From the NCBI RefSeq assembly GCF_021560035.1, contig NZ_CP074373.1, positions 1,174,001 to 1,238,000 of the forward strand: 64,000 nt of DNA. Direction: 5' to 3'. How positions within the stretch are numbered: position 1 is the first letter of the stretch; every line of letters starts with the position of its first letter. The stretch comes from Virgibacillus sp. NKC19-16 (GTDB taxonomy: Bacteria; Bacillota; Bacilli; Bacillales; Amphibacillaceae). A program made the translations under genes and the position numbers. A model generated the notes under the pieces. That model worked only from the letters and a program-made list of their open reading frames with translations, was not told where the DNA came from and did no database searches. Shown here one piece after another: positions 8,384-16,122 of the stretch.

Positions 8384-9382
8384 ATGACTCGCAACATACA
8401 ACCGATAACTTTAAAAGACGTTCAAACAGCGCATAAGCGGATCGCTCCAATCGTAAAAAGCTCTCCTTTGATTTTTTCACCTACATTGTCTGAAATCGCA
8501 GGAACATCGATTTATTTAAAATTGGAAAATTTGAATGTGAGCGGCTCCTTTAAAATTAGGGGAGCAGCCAATAAAATGTTAAGTTTGACGCCGGAACAAC
8601 AAAAACGTGGTGTGACCACATTTTCGACTGGTAATTTTGGGATGAGTGTCGCTTATCTTGCTAAAGAGCTAGGAATGAAAGCAGTTATTTGTATCTCAGG
8701 CCGTGTCCCGAAAGCGAAAGTGGACCTGATCCGGGATATGGGCGCGCAGATTGAAGTTATTGGCCAGTCCCAAGATGACGCGCAGGAATATTCGTATCAA
8801 TTGGAAAAAGAACATGGCTTAACGGTGATTCATCCTTTTGATGATTCTGAGGTGATTGCGGGCCAGGGTACAATTGGCTTGGAACTGCTGGAGGATTTGC
8901 CTGGACTTGATACTGTTATTGGAGGGCTTTCAGGTGGCGGGCTTCATTCCGGGATGGGTGTTGCTTTGAAATCTATGGAACCTAAGCTTAAGCTTCTGGG
9001 AGTATCGACCGCTCGAGGTGCTACCATGTATGAAAGTATCAAGCAGGGTAAACCTGTTGTCGTGCAGGAGCAGGATACATTGGCTGATAGTTTGCTAGGA
9101 GGAATTGGTGAAAATAATCAGTATACCTTCAAAATGGTTCAACAATATGTGGATGAAATTATTTTGCTTGGCGAAGAGCCAATCGCTGAAGGAATGAACT
9201 TCATGCTGGAAAAGCATCGCTTAGTCATTGAGGGAGCAGCGGCATCTGGGATCGGGGCCATTTTACATGATAAGGCGCCTTTAGGGTCGAACGTTGCGAT
9301 TATTATTAGTGGCTGCAGTGTTGATACATCCGTCATCATGGATATTGCGAATAAATATCTGTCAAAATTTCCAGATTTTTAA
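8384..9382 (+). CDS. Threonine dehydratase-like PLP enzyme (EutB-like)
   Basis: 332 residues of fold-type II PLP enzymes. The PLP lysine lies in SGSFKIRGAANK and the phosphate-binding loop is GGLSGGGLHSG. It lacks the regulatory ACT domain of biosynthetic IlvA. EutB of hydroxyectoine gene clusters belongs to this family; related enzymes dehydrate threonine, serine or 3-hydroxyaspartate. One base separates it from the deacetylase gene, so they are translationally close. It would suit a hydroxyectoine branch through 3-hydroxyaspartate, with RidA clearing the imine. Plain catabolic threonine/serine dehydratase is the alternative. Confidence 0.78.
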   Translation: MTRNIQPITLKDVQTAHKRIAPIVKSSPLIFSPTLSEIAGTSIYLKLENLNVSGSFKIRGAANKMLSLTPEQQKRGVTTFSTGNFGMSVAYLAKELGMKAVICISGRVPKAKVDLIRDMGAQIEVIGQSQDDAQEYSYQLEKEHGLTVIHPFDDSEVIAGQGTIGLELLEDLPGLDTVIGGLSGGGLHSGMGVALKSMEPKLKLLGVSTARGATMYESIKQGKPVVVQEQDTLADSLLGGIGENNQYTFKMVQQYVDEIILLGEEPIAEGMNFMLEKHRLVIEGAAASGIGAILHDKAPLGSNVAIIISGCSVDTSVIMDIANKYLSKFPDF

Positions 9383-9412
9383 ATGGAGCAGATAGGAACT
9401 TTTCGTTGGCTC

Positions 9413-9530
9413 GGCTACGGCTTTCAGAGTTCAGTGTTCGGCGTTCGCAGGTTCGGCTACAGCTTTCAGCACTGGATGTTCGGCGTTCGCGGGAGCGACT
9501 TCAGCTTTCGACCACCCGACTACGGCATTC
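9413..9530. repeat. 21-bp/42-bp degenerate minisatellite
   Basis: Five and a half units of 21 bases, starting GGCTACGGCTTTCAG and alternating with GTGTTCGGCGTTCGCAGG, give a 42-bp higher-order period. It is much richer in GC than its surroundings, carries no start site, and lies between eutB-like and dat genes just before the dat ribosome site. Confidence 0.8.
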
Positions 9531-9551
9531 TAATTAGGAGGAGGTTCTACA

Positions 9552-10400
9552 ATGGCTAAAATGCTATTTAATGATCAAATCATGGAAAGGGAAAATGTCG
9601 TCAATATAGAGGATCGTGGCTATCAATTTGGTGATGGGGTTTATGAAGTCATTGGTGTTTATGACGGAAAGCCATTTATGATGGATGAGCATTTGGTGAG
9701 ACTACAGCGAAGCGCGAATGAAATCCAACTGAATTTTCCGTATCAGATGGATGAGTTCAAGAAAAGTTTAGAGAAATTAGTGGTCGCTAATGAACTTCAT
9801 GAAGGTATTATTTATTTGCAGGTATCCAGAGGTGCAGGCCCGCGGTGGCATGAATTTCCGGACTCAGATGTACCCCCGGTCACTGTAGCGTATACAAGGG
9901 CAGAGAATCGAATGACTGACCTGGAGGAAAAAGGCGGAGCGGCTGTGCTCACAGAGGATATTCGCTGGTTGCGTTGTGACATTAAAACACTAAACCTGCT
10001 TCCAAATGTGCTAGCCAAGCAAAAAGCAGTTGAAAATAATGCAGTTGAAGCGATTCTGCACCGAGATGATATTGTAACAGAGGCAAGTGCATCGAATGTG
10101 TTTATCGTAAAAGACGGACAGCTGTACACCCATCCTGCAAATAATTATATCCTTAATGGGATTACGCGAAAAAAAATACTGGAACTATGTGATTCACTGA
10201 ATATCAAGGTGAATGAAGAGACATTTACTGTTGATGAAATGCTTGCTGCTGATGAAGTATTTGTCTCTGCAACAAAATCGGATATTATACCCATTTTACA
10301 AATAGACAATCACAAAATCGGGGCTGGAGTTCCAGGTGCAACCACATTACGCATTTTAGAGGAATTTCGCTCGCTTATCCGGGAACTGGCAAAAACATGA
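9552..10400 (+). CDS. dat: D-amino acid aminotransferase, copy 1
   Basis: 282 residues of PLP fold type IV. ERENVVNIEDRGYQFGDGVYEVI is near the N-terminus, the PLP lysine is in LLPNVLAKQKAVE, and EASASNVFIVKDG binds the cofactor. The enzyme swaps amino groups among D-amino acids, often to supply D-glutamate or to use D-alanine. AGGAGGAGG precedes the ATG. A second dat of similar length lies at 58287-59156 on the other strand. Here it is paired with an alanine racemase gene 55 bases downstream, which suggests a D-amino acid side branch in the catabolic cluster. Confidence 0.92.
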   Translation: MAKMLFNDQIMERENVVNIEDRGYQFGDGVYEVIGVYDGKPFMMDEHLVRLQRSANEIQLNFPYQMDEFKKSLEKLVVANELHEGIIYLQVSRGAGPRWHEFPDSDVPPVTVAYTRAENRMTDLEEKGGAAVLTEDIRWLRCDIKTLNLLPNVLAKQKAVENNAVEAILHRDDIVTEASASNVFIVKDGQLYTHPANNYILNGITRKKILELCDSLNIKVNEETFTVDEMLAADEVFVSATKSDIIPILQIDNHKIGAGVPGATTLRILEEFRSLIRELAKT

Positions 10401-10454
10401 TAGGTACCTCCTCCATCGTAGTGAGGAGATAATAATAGAAGGAGGTATCCTATA

Positions 10455-11587
10455 TTGTTTTATACACCCACATTATCCGCCTATCATCCAACCACTGCCG
10501 AAATAGATCTTGCTACATTATATAAAAATATTCTTAATATCAAAATTATAGTAAATAACAGCATGTTAATGGCGGTAATAAAAACAAATGCCTATGGACA
10601 TGGAACGATTCAGGTAGGGAAAGAGGCGGTTCATGCCGGGGCAGATCGCCTTGGTGTTACAACCGTTGAGGAAGGGGCACTGTTACGCGCAAATGAAATC
10701 AATGTCCCAATTCATGTGTTAAACTCAATCACTCCCGAGCAGGCAGAAGATGTGGTTCATTATGAGCTCACAGCTTCGGTATTTTCGTATCGGTTGGCGC
10801 GAGCGATCAGCGAAGCGGCAATAAAGCAACAGAAAACAATTCCGGTACATCTAAAAGTAGATACAGGCTTGCATCGGTTTGGGTTAGAGTCGCATGAAGT
10901 GATTCCATTTTGTGAGTCTGCCTACAACCTCCCTGGCCTCAGGTGGGAGGGTATTTACACGCATTTTTCCAGTGCGGATGAGGGGGACGTGGAAACAACA
11001 GAAAAGCAGTTTGACTTATTTTTAGATGTGGTAGAAAATCTCAAGAACCAAGGATTTACGTTTCCCATTCGCCATGTTGGTGGTTCTACGATTGCTATGG
11101 AAAGACCGGACCTTCATTTGGAAATGGTAAGGCCGGGTGTTGCTTTATTTGGATATCCCCTGCATCGCGTCAAAAAGATATTATCACCTTAAAACCTGTC
11201 ATGAAATTGAAGTCAAAATTGATTCATGTGCGCAAATTACCTCCAAATACGCCAGTTGGCTATGGTGGCAGTTATGTCACAACAGGATATGAAAAAATAG
11301 CTGTTGTGCCGATTGGACATGGGGACGGCTACAGTAGAGCATTATCTAACAAGGGTGAGATGCTTGTTGGAGGACGTAGGGCAAAAATTGTTGGAACGAT
11401 ATCACTTGATCAAACATTGATTGATGTAACAGAAATACCGAATGTAGCGGAAGGCGATGAAGTAATTTTAATTGGGAAGCAAGGTACAGATGAAATTTCA
11501 GCCTATAACGTTGCAGATTGGATGGATAGTATTGTAGATGAAGTAGTGTCGAGTTTAACGGAGCGAATTAGGCGGGTGTATGTGTGA
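10455..11587 (+). pseudogene. alr: Alanine racemase, frameshifted
   Basis: The 5' part encodes the PLP barrel with AVIKTNAYGHG (PLP lysine), LHLKVDTGLHRFG-like and THFSSADEG, then stops at 11190-11192. The 3' part resumes in another frame with LKSKLIHVRKLPPNTPVGYGGS and the C-terminal tyrosine region GHGDGYSRAL. Adding one A to the AAAAA run at 11172-11176 gives VKKDIITLKPVMKLKSK and a single frame of about 378 residues, normal for Alr. The start TTG at 10455 follows AAGGAGG. Whether this is real decay or a homopolymer error cannot be settled from sequence; an intact alr elsewhere would be expected if real. Confidence 0.88.
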
Positions 11588-11612
11588 TCACACGATTTCA
11601 AGGAGGGTGAAA

Positions 11613-12689
11613 ATGAAGTATTTTAATGTAGCACTAATACCAGGAGACGGAATCGGGCCGGAAGTCGTTTCTGAAGGTGTGAAAGTTTTAAAAGCGATTG
11701 AAAAAATAGATCCGGAGATTTCCTTTTCATTTCAGGAATTCCCTTGGGGATGTGAGTATTACCTGAAGCATGGGAAAATGATGGAAGATGATGGTATTGA
11801 TCAACTAAAAGGTTTCGATGCTATTTACTTGGGAGCTGTTGGTTATCCGGGGGTGCCTGACCATATTTCATTACGGGAGCTCCTATTGCAGATCCGAAAA
11901 GGATTCGATCAATATGTAAACTTAAGACCTATTACACTCTTGAATCCATCCCTAACACCACTCAAATCTAAGACGGAAAAAGATATTGATTTTCTGGTGA
12001 TCCGTGAGAATAGTGAGGGAGAGTATTCAGGAGCAGGCGACTGGCTATATAAGGATAAGCCGGAAGAGGTTGTCCTGCAGACAGGTGTCTTTTCCAGGAA
12101 AGGTACGGAGCGGATCATACGGTATGCATACGCGGAAGCACGTAGAACAAACAGAACATTGACGAGTGTGAGTAAGGGCAATGCCTTAAATTATTCTATG
12201 GTTTTTTGGGATGAGGTGTTTGAAGAGGTTGGAAAAGAGTACCCGGATGTAAAGACATATTCCTATTTAGTGGATGCTGCCAGTTTATATTTCGTTCAGG
12301 ATCCGGAGCGTTTTGAAGTTGTTGTCACATCCAATCTTTTCGGTGATATTTTAACAGACATCGGTGCTGGAATTACTGGTGGATTGGGTCTAGCGACAGG
12401 GGCAAATGTGAACCCGGAAAAAGAATACCCCTCGATGTTTGAGCCTGTACATGGGTCTGCCCCTGATATAGCTGGTAAAGGAATTGCAAATCCAATCGCA
12501 GCCATTTGGTCTGTCAGTCAGATGATGGATTTTTTCGGGGAAGACGGGTGGGATGAAGCGATTCTTTCAACTATTAAAACGCTTCTCACAGAAACGAATC
12601 AACTGACTCCTGATCTTGGAGGAAAAGCTTCCACAAAGGAGCTGGGCGATCGGTTTGTGGAATTGCTTCAGGAATATATGGGTACATAA
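11613..12689 (+). CDS. Tartrate/D-malate-type decarboxylating dehydrogenase
   Basis: 358 residues of the isocitrate/isopropylmalate dehydrogenase family. Key motifs are LIPGDGIGPEVV, LRPITLLNPSLTPL, FLVIRENSEGEYSGAG, the catalytic Tyr/Lys/Asp region (SKGNALNYS, SNLFGDILTDIGAG) and FEPVHGSAPDIAGKG. The absence of isopropylmalate genes nearby and the NSEGEYSGAG segment favour TtuC/DmlA-like enzymes that act on tartrate or D-malate. AAGGAGGGTG lies before ATG 11613. It closes the catabolic cluster and could handle a C4 hydroxy acid. Confidence 0.82.
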   Translation: MKYFNVALIPGDGIGPEVVSEGVKVLKAIEKIDPEISFSFQEFPWGCEYYLKHGKMMEDDGIDQLKGFDAIYLGAVGYPGVPDHISLRELLLQIRKGFDQYVNLRPITLLNPSLTPLKSKTEKDIDFLVIRENSEGEYSGAGDWLYKDKPEEVVLQTGVFSRKGTERIIRYAYAEARRTNRTLTSVSKGNALNYSMVFWDEVFEEVGKEYPDVKTYSYLVDAASLYFVQDPERFEVVVTSNLFGDILTDIGAGITGGLGLATGANVNPEKEYPSMFEPVHGSAPDIAGKGIANPIAAIWSVSQMMDFFGEDGWDEAILSTIKTLLTETNQLTPDLGGKASTKELGDRFVELLQEYMGT

Positions 12690-12711
12690 ATTAGATTGGT
12701 GAATAATGCTG

Positions 12712-12759
12712 CCGGATTCCATATAAGCGATTTCTTTCGCTATGAATCCGGTGTTTTTT
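12712..12759 (+). terminator. Terminator of the catabolic cluster
   Basis: CCGGATTC pairs with GAATCCGG, with an inner AGCGA/TCGCT stem, followed by seven T residues. Confidence 0.9.
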
Positions 12760-12834
12760 TATTATCAAGTCCACCATCGTCCATATTAATGTTAATATAG
12801 AAAATATAATGCAACATCAAAAGGGGCTATACAT

Positions 12835-13446
12835 ATGAATTTCGCTTCCATAGATTTCGAAACGGCTAATGAAAAGCGTTTCAGTCCATGTGCTATTGGT
12901 GTAGTTGTCGCCAATGAAAATGAGATTTTGGATGAATTTTACAGTTTAATTAATCCGTTGATGGAATTTACCTCATTTAATACATATATCCATGGGATTA
13001 CGGAGAGTGATGTGTCTGATGCACCAACATTTCCTCAGGTTTGGCCGACACTGTATAACTATTTATCACAAAACACCGTCGTTGCGCATAATGCCAGCTT
13101 TGATATGAGTGTGCTCAGGCAGACGCTGGATTATTTTAATTTGACCTATCCGAATATGGACTACCTTTGTACAGCAAATATTTCTAAACGGGTATGGCCA
13201 GACTTGATCAATCATAAACTAAACACACTGGCGTCCCATCACGGTATTCGATTTGAACATCATCATGCACTGGAAGACGCTCGGGTTGCGGCAAAAATTT
13301 TGATGACGGCTCTCGCCGCATATCAGGCTGGTTCCATGGATTTCTTTTTGGAAAAATGTCAGATGACTAAGGGAAGAATCTATGAACATGGATATGTCCC
13401 ACCAAGGAGTAAACCCGTTAGGCGAAAGCGAAAGTTATACTTTTAG
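12835..13446 (+). CDS. DEDDh 3'-5' exonuclease (DnaQ-like)
   Basis: 203 residues of the RNase T/DNA polymerase III epsilon fold. The three exonuclease motifs are visible: FASIDFETAN, VVAHNASFDMSVLRQ and HHALEDARVAAKIL with the DEDDh histidine. YIHGITESDVSDAPTF is the usual linker. The C-terminal tail is short and basic (RSKPVRRKRKLYF). It could act in DNA repair or RNA trimming; no polymerase domain is attached. Start ATG at 12835 follows AAAAGGGG. Confidence 0.88.
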   Translation: MNFASIDFETANEKRFSPCAIGVVVANENEILDEFYSLINPLMEFTSFNTYIHGITESDVSDAPTFPQVWPTLYNYLSQNTVVAHNASFDMSVLRQTLDYFNLTYPNMDYLCTANISKRVWPDLINHKLNTLASHHGIRFEHHHALEDARVAAKILMTALAAYQAGSMDFFLEKCQMTKGRIYEHGYVPPRSKPVRRKRKLYF

Positions 13447-13459
13447 AAAGAAGGTATTT

Positions 13460-13753
13460 ATGTTGAAAAAAACAGCCATACTTGGCGGGGTACTAGGAAT
13501 TGTGATTTCTTTAGCCGCTCAATTATTTGCTGTGATGGATAATGCTTATACAATTGGAAATATTGGACTTTTGGGTGCTTTGGCTGGTGTGATTGGCATC
13601 GTTAGTGGCTATCAAATTGATAAACGAACTGATTTTTCTTTAATTGGGCTAGGACTAGCGATCATTCTAGGTACAATTGCATTATCTTTCCTGTATCTGA
13701 TACCTACCGTTCTCATGATCATCCCATTTGTCTATATATTTAATAATCGATGA
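13460..13753 (+). CDS. Small membrane protein, DUF4064-like
   Basis: 97 residues with three to four hydrophobic segments (ILGGVLGIVISLAAQLF, IGLLGALAGVIGIVSG, GLGLAIILGTIALSFLYL, VLMIIPFVYIF). I do not recognise a specific function. The start ATG at 13460 follows AGAAAGAAGG; a longer frame from 13382 overlaps the exonuclease gene and lacks a ribosome site. It sits 13 bases after the exonuclease gene and may be co-transcribed with it. Confidence 0.7.
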   Translation: MLKKTAILGGVLGIVISLAAQLFAVMDNAYTIGNIGLLGALAGVIGIVSGYQIDKRTDFSLIGLGLAIILGTIALSFLYLIPTVLMIIPFVYIFNNR

Positions 13754-13777
13754 CAAATTAATGAAGGAGGAATGAAT

Positions 13778-13999
13778 ATGGCGGAATTGAAGTATGAAAT
13801 TAAGGAAAACATTGGTGTGCTTTCTGAATCACCAAAGGGATGGACGAAGGAGTTGAATTTAGTCAGCTGGAACGGGCGTGAACCAAAATATGATTTAAGG
13901 GACTGGGCACCTGAGAAAGGGAAAATGGGGAAAGGGGTGACGATGACGGAAGAAGAGTTGAAGGAGTTAAAGGCTGTTTTACAGAATATGGATAAATAG
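13778..13999 (+). CDS. YdbC-type PC4-like ssDNA-binding protein
   Basis: 73 residues. IKENIGVLSES, KELNLVSWNGREPKYDLRDWAPE and MGKGVTMTEEELKELKAVL match the short PC4-like family typified by Lactococcus YdbC, which binds single-stranded DNA. AAGGAGG lies 7 bases before the ATG at 13778, whereas an ATG at 13772 would leave almost no spacing. It is encoded 43 bases before sppA. Confidence 0.8.
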   Translation: MAELKYEIKENIGVLSESPKGWTKELNLVSWNGREPKYDLRDWAPEKGKMGKGVTMTEEELKELKAVLQNMDK

Positions 14000-14041
14000 T
14001 GTATTATTTTTATTATCACATACATAAAGGAGACGCTACAT

Positions 14042-15040
14042 ATGAATAGTAAACGTTGGATCGCGCTCATTGTTGCGGTGGTTTTACTTGTGTTTTCATT
14101 AGGTTTTCGAATGGCGACAAGTGTGGTCACAGCTGACTTTGAGGAAATGTTTAATTTTCAGCAGGATAACAAATTTCAAGAAAGTGTAATTGAAGAAGGG
14201 AATGGAAATAATCAGATCGCTGTATTAAATTTGGAAGGCGTTATTCAGGATACTGCTTCAAATTCAGTGCTTGATTCAGGCGGGTATAATCATCAACGAT
14301 TTTTGGAAATGCTCGAGGAAGCTGGACAAGATCGTACGGTGAACGGAATTATTTTACGCGTGAACACACCTGGTGGGGGTGTTGTTGAAAGTGCGGAAAT
14401 CCATGACAAAATAGTAGAAATACATGAAGAATATGAGAAACCCGTTTATATATCGATGGGTAATACGGCAGCGTCCGGTGGTTATTATGTAGCAGCACCG
14501 GCTGAAAAAATTGTGGCACATGAAGCAACGTTGACCGGGTCCATTGGTGTCATTATGGAGAGTTTCAATTTTGCTGAATTTGCCGATGAACATGGCATTG
14601 ATTTTAACACGATTAAAAGCGGTGAATACAAGGATATTATGTCAGCCTCACGTGAGATGACGGATGAGGAACGAGACATTTTGCAGTCGATGATTGATGA
14701 TATGTATGGGGATTTTGTGCAAGTTATTGTCGACGGACGTGACATGCCTGAAGAAGAGGTTCGGGAATTGAGCGATGGCCGAGTTTACACTGGATCACAG
14801 GCTCAAGAAAATGGACTTGTAGATGACCTTGGTACGATGGACGATACAATTGCTATGATGAAGGAAGACTATGACTTAGGTAATGCTCGCGTTATTGAAT
14901 ATCAACAGGGCTTTGAAGTCAACCAGTGGTTAGGTGGAGCCGTCCAGAATTTGTTCGGTTCTGAATCTGATGTAACTGGAATCAAGGACCTGTTAAGGGA
15001 ATCCAATGCGCCGCGTGCGATGTATTTATATACGAAATAA
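14042..15040 (+). CDS. sppA: Signal peptide peptidase SppA
   Basis: 332 residues, peptidase family S49. One N-terminal membrane helix (WIALIVAVVLLVFSLGF) anchors the enzyme. The catalytic Ser lies in NTAASGGYYVA and the Lys in ESFNFAEFADEHGIDFNTIKSGEYKD, the short Gram-positive SppA form with one S49 domain. It degrades cleaved signal peptides and in Bacillus also has a role in resisting cationic peptides. It is followed 13 bases later by an RDD-family gene, the same pairing as sppA-yteJ in Bacillus subtilis. AAAGGAG precedes the ATG. Confidence 0.92.
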   Translation: MNSKRWIALIVAVVLLVFSLGFRMATSVVTADFEEMFNFQQDNKFQESVIEEGNGNNQIAVLNLEGVIQDTASNSVLDSGGYNHQRFLEMLEEAGQDRTVNGIILRVNTPGGGVVESAEIHDKIVEIHEEYEKPVYISMGNTAASGGYYVAAPAEKIVAHEATLTGSIGVIMESFNFAEFADEHGIDFNTIKSGEYKDIMSASREMTDEERDILQSMIDDMYGDFVQVIVDGRDMPEEEVRELSDGRVYTGSQAQENGLVDDLGTMDDTIAMMKEDYDLGNARVIEYQQGFEVNQWLGGAVQNLFGSESDVTGIKDLLRESNAPRAMYLYTK

Positions 15041-15052
15041 GGGGGTGCCTAA

Positions 15053-15526
15053 ATGAATGAAGAAGAAATTGAATATACCACGGAAGCAACATCAAGCTCT
15101 TTACCGAGGCGATACGCTGGCTTCTGGATGCGTTTTTGGGCGTATTTGGTTGATTTAATAGTCATTTTCAGCATAAATGGCATCCTGCTTAGCCCGTTTA
15201 AATTTATAAACGATGGTGCTTCTATCGATGTTGGGTTTTGGACATTAACAGGTATCCTTGGAGCGGTGATCTTTTATGTATACTTTTTGTTGATGACAAA
15301 GTTTTTTAATCAGACGATAGGTAAAATGATATTCGGTTTGAAAGTTATCCGAAATGACTTACGACCACTAGAGTGGAGTGATCTTCTTTTCAGAGAATTG
15401 GTAGGAAGGTTTATTTACCGGGTGTTTTCCTTTATGGTACTTCTCTATATTGTGGTAGCATTTACACCGGAAAAACAAGGTGTGCATGATATGATTGGGA
15501 ATACAAGAGTTGTGTTCGTGGAGTAA
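15053..15526 (+). CDS. RDD family membrane protein (YteJ-like)
   Basis: 157 residues. The RDD domain begins with PRRYAGFWMRFWAYLVDLIVIF and has three membrane segments, with the conserved GKMIFGLKVI and RFIYRVFSFM regions. Bacillus YteJ, linked to SppA inhibition and lantibiotic resistance, has this fold and this neighbour. GGGGGTG lies before the ATG. RDD proteins have also been proposed as sodium/proton carriers in halophiles, so function is open. Confidence 0.85.
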   Translation: MNEEEIEYTTEATSSSLPRRYAGFWMRFWAYLVDLIVIFSINGILLSPFKFINDGASIDVGFWTLTGILGAVIFYVYFLLMTKFFNQTIGKMIFGLKVIRNDLRPLEWSDLLFRELVGRFIYRVFSFMVLLYIVVAFTPEKQGVHDMIGNTRVVFVE

Positions 15527-15584
15527 AATAAGCAGGATTCTTTGCATATGTTGCAGGGGCTCCTGATTTTCTATAAACAAAACA

Positions 15585-15610
15585 AGAGGATCGCAGTATG
15601 GCGATCCTCT
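15585..15610 (-). terminator. Terminator of the Gln-rich gene
   Basis: AGAGGATCGC and GCGATCCTCT form a perfect 10-bp stem. On the minus strand it is followed by TTGTTTTGTTT. Confidence 0.8.
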
Positions 15611-15628
15611 ACATGTAATTTCCTTACA

Positions 15629-15910
15629 TTATTGTTGTTGGTTGTTTTGCTGTTGTTGAGCTTGTGTTGCTTGCTGACGTGCTTGTTGAAGCTGTTGCTG
15701 AGCTTGCTGGATTTGTGGATCTTGTTGTGCAGTAGCTCCTGCTTGATTTTGCGCATTTTGCAATCCTTGTTCAGCTTGCTGCAATTGCTGTTGAGCTTGC
15801 TGAAGTTGTTGTGGATCTGCACTAGCCTGTGCTTGTTGTACAGCTTGCTGTGCTTGTTGAGCTTGCTGAGCAGCTTGTTGAATCTGCTGTTGTGAATTTT
15901 GTTGTGCCAT
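15629..15910 (-). CDS. Gln/Ala-rich low-complexity protein
   Basis: 93 residues, about half glutamine and a quarter alanine, in runs such as QQAQQAQQAVQQAQ. It has no cysteines and almost no hydrophobic residues apart from Ala. The pattern suggests a long helix or coiled coil. TGGAGG lies 8 bases upstream of the ATG and a clean terminator follows, so it is a real gene. I do not recognise the family. Gamma-type spore proteins are also Gln-rich but have a different repeat. A sporulation or coat role is only a guess. Confidence 0.75.
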   Translation of the reverse strand: MAQQNSQQQIQQAAQQAQQAQQAVQQAQASADPQQLQQAQQQLQQAEQGLQNAQNQAGATAQQDPQIQQAQQQLQQARQQATQAQQQQNNQQQ

Positions 15911-16122
15911 AATGAAATAACCTCCATGAAAGTTTTTTGAGCTGATTAACATGCTCTGTACATAGAGTGTCACAGGGTCCTTCAGTTTATGTATTATTTA
16001 CCAAGTTTTTTTAAAAAAGTTATAGGCTAAGGTGTTGCTTGCTATTAACCGTTATCTGAAATAAAATTAAACTAAGAAAATTCAACATGAGTCGCATCCA
16101 AATTCATTTGAGGAGTGGGAGA

